Part shown: positions 31,228-31,539 of the stretch, one piece after another
How the letters are laid out: every line of letters starts with the position of its first letter
How positions within the stretch are numbered: position 1 is the stretch's first letter
NCBI RefSeq assembly: GCF_000264995.1
Contig: NW_006767436.1
Span: 313,446 to 344,984, forward strand
Direction of reading: 5' to 3'
DNA length: 31,539 nucleotides
DNA from: Punctularia strigosozonata HHB-11173 SS5
Lineage: Eukaryota; Basidiomycota; Agaricomycetes; Corticiales; Punctulariaceae
Translations under genes and position numbers: made by a program
Notes under the pieces: generated by a model
Databases searched by the model: none
What the model was told of the DNA's origin: nothing
What the model saw: only the letters and a program-made list of their open reading frames with translations

Positions 31228-31539
31228 ACGACACAACCAACGAAACGAACACGGAGGGGGGAACGATAAGTTTTTGGTCACAAAATCTGTGCCGATCGAA
31301 CACCGCACAGCAAGACTGGCTGATCTCACTGAACAGATCGAAATTCGGAGTAGGGCTCGCACAAGAACCGTACCTCGACTTCCTAGGAAACTCGAGGGCG
31401 AATCACACCTGGATTTCAATATACCCTAGCACCCACCGAAGGAACCGCAACATCACCAGATCACTCATGCTCATACACCACACCATCGCGCAAGACAGCT
31501 GGATGCAAATCCCGGTCGAATCACCCGACGTAACCGCCA
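31224..31539 (+). CDS. LINE ORF2, N-terminal endonuclease part, truncated by the window edge
   Basis: Starts at the ATG at 31224-31226, which overlaps the ORF1 stop as ATGA. The frame is open to the last base (105 codons). It begins MNDTTNETNTEGGTISFWSQ, followed by NLCRSNTAQQDWLISLN and FGVGLAQEPYLDF. The QN near the start and the Glu in AQEPY match the metal-binding N and E motifs of the apurinic/apyrimidinic-type endonuclease of LINEs, which nicks target DNA to prime reverse transcription. The remaining catalytic residues and the reverse transcriptase must lie beyond the window. Confidence 0.85.
   Translation, partial: MNDTTNETNTEGGTISFWSQNLCRSNTAQQDWLISLNRSKFGVGLAQEPYLDFLGNSRANHTWISIYPSTHRRNRNITRSLMLIHHTIAQDSWMQIPVESPDVTA

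Larger units (their letters stand above)
29494..31539 (+). mobile_element. Non-LTR retrotransposon (LINE), 5' part, continues past the window
   Basis: An intact ORF1 with gag-like zinc knuckles is followed directly by the endonuclease start of ORF2, the classic order of an APE-type LINE (Tad1-like clades are common in fungi, but the clade cannot be set without the RT). Codon use is A-richer than in the neighbouring host genes. The RT domain, 3' end and tail lie outside the window. Confidence 0.88.

Overview
The window reads as nuclear DNA of a filamentous basidiomycete, most likely an Agaricomycete wood or litter decayer. Almost every confident gene is split by 49-100 nt GT-AG introns, often with CTNAC-type branch sites. 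The single-copy genes are eukaryotic (RPN11, CLN3/BTN1, eL18, TRA2-type SR protein, mitochondrial MnmE/MSS1 GTPase). A secreted GH10 xylanase and a CON-6-like small protein fit a fungus. Exon coordinates were rebuilt by hand from splice sites and reading-frame closure, so they are predictions.

Left part (1-5.3 kb): a truncated gene end, a PIF/Harbinger-like DDE transposase with one intron (minus strand), 1.5 kb of gene-free DNA rich in short inverted repeats, and a four-exon unrecognised coiled-coil/low-complexity gene (minus). The last is divergent from RPN11, the proteasome-lid deubiquitinase (plus, six exons).

Middle (7.2-10.6 kb): a tandem array of three related copies of a small unrecognised gene on the minus strand. 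One copy is open, one is cut by a late stop codon and one is clearly decayed. Each has a TATA-like box, and the first two share a 5' exon plus a 49-nt intron ending exactly at the ATG. This lineage-specific array is the least explained feature of the window. It is followed by a PHO80/PCL-type cyclin (plus), a CON-6-like mini-gene (minus), a C2H2 zinc-finger gene (minus) and CLN3/BTN1 (minus, 11 exons).

Right part (18.6-28.2 kb): GH10 xylanase (plus, eight exons including an 8-nt microexon), the MnmE/MSS1 tRNA-modification GTPase (minus), a large multi-exon membrane protein whose reading frame breaks at two places (minus), and the divergent pair eL18 (minus) / TRA2-like SR protein (plus). Both genes of that pair have an intron directly after the ATG and are separated by 193 bp.

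The window ends in a non-LTR retrotransposon (29.5 kb to the edge). It has an intact ORF1 with three zinc knuckles and the start of an endonuclease/RT ORF2 that overlaps ORF1 by ATGA. Apart from divergent promoter sharing and the tandem array there is no sign of a pathway cluster. No tRNA, rRNA or CRISPR array was seen.
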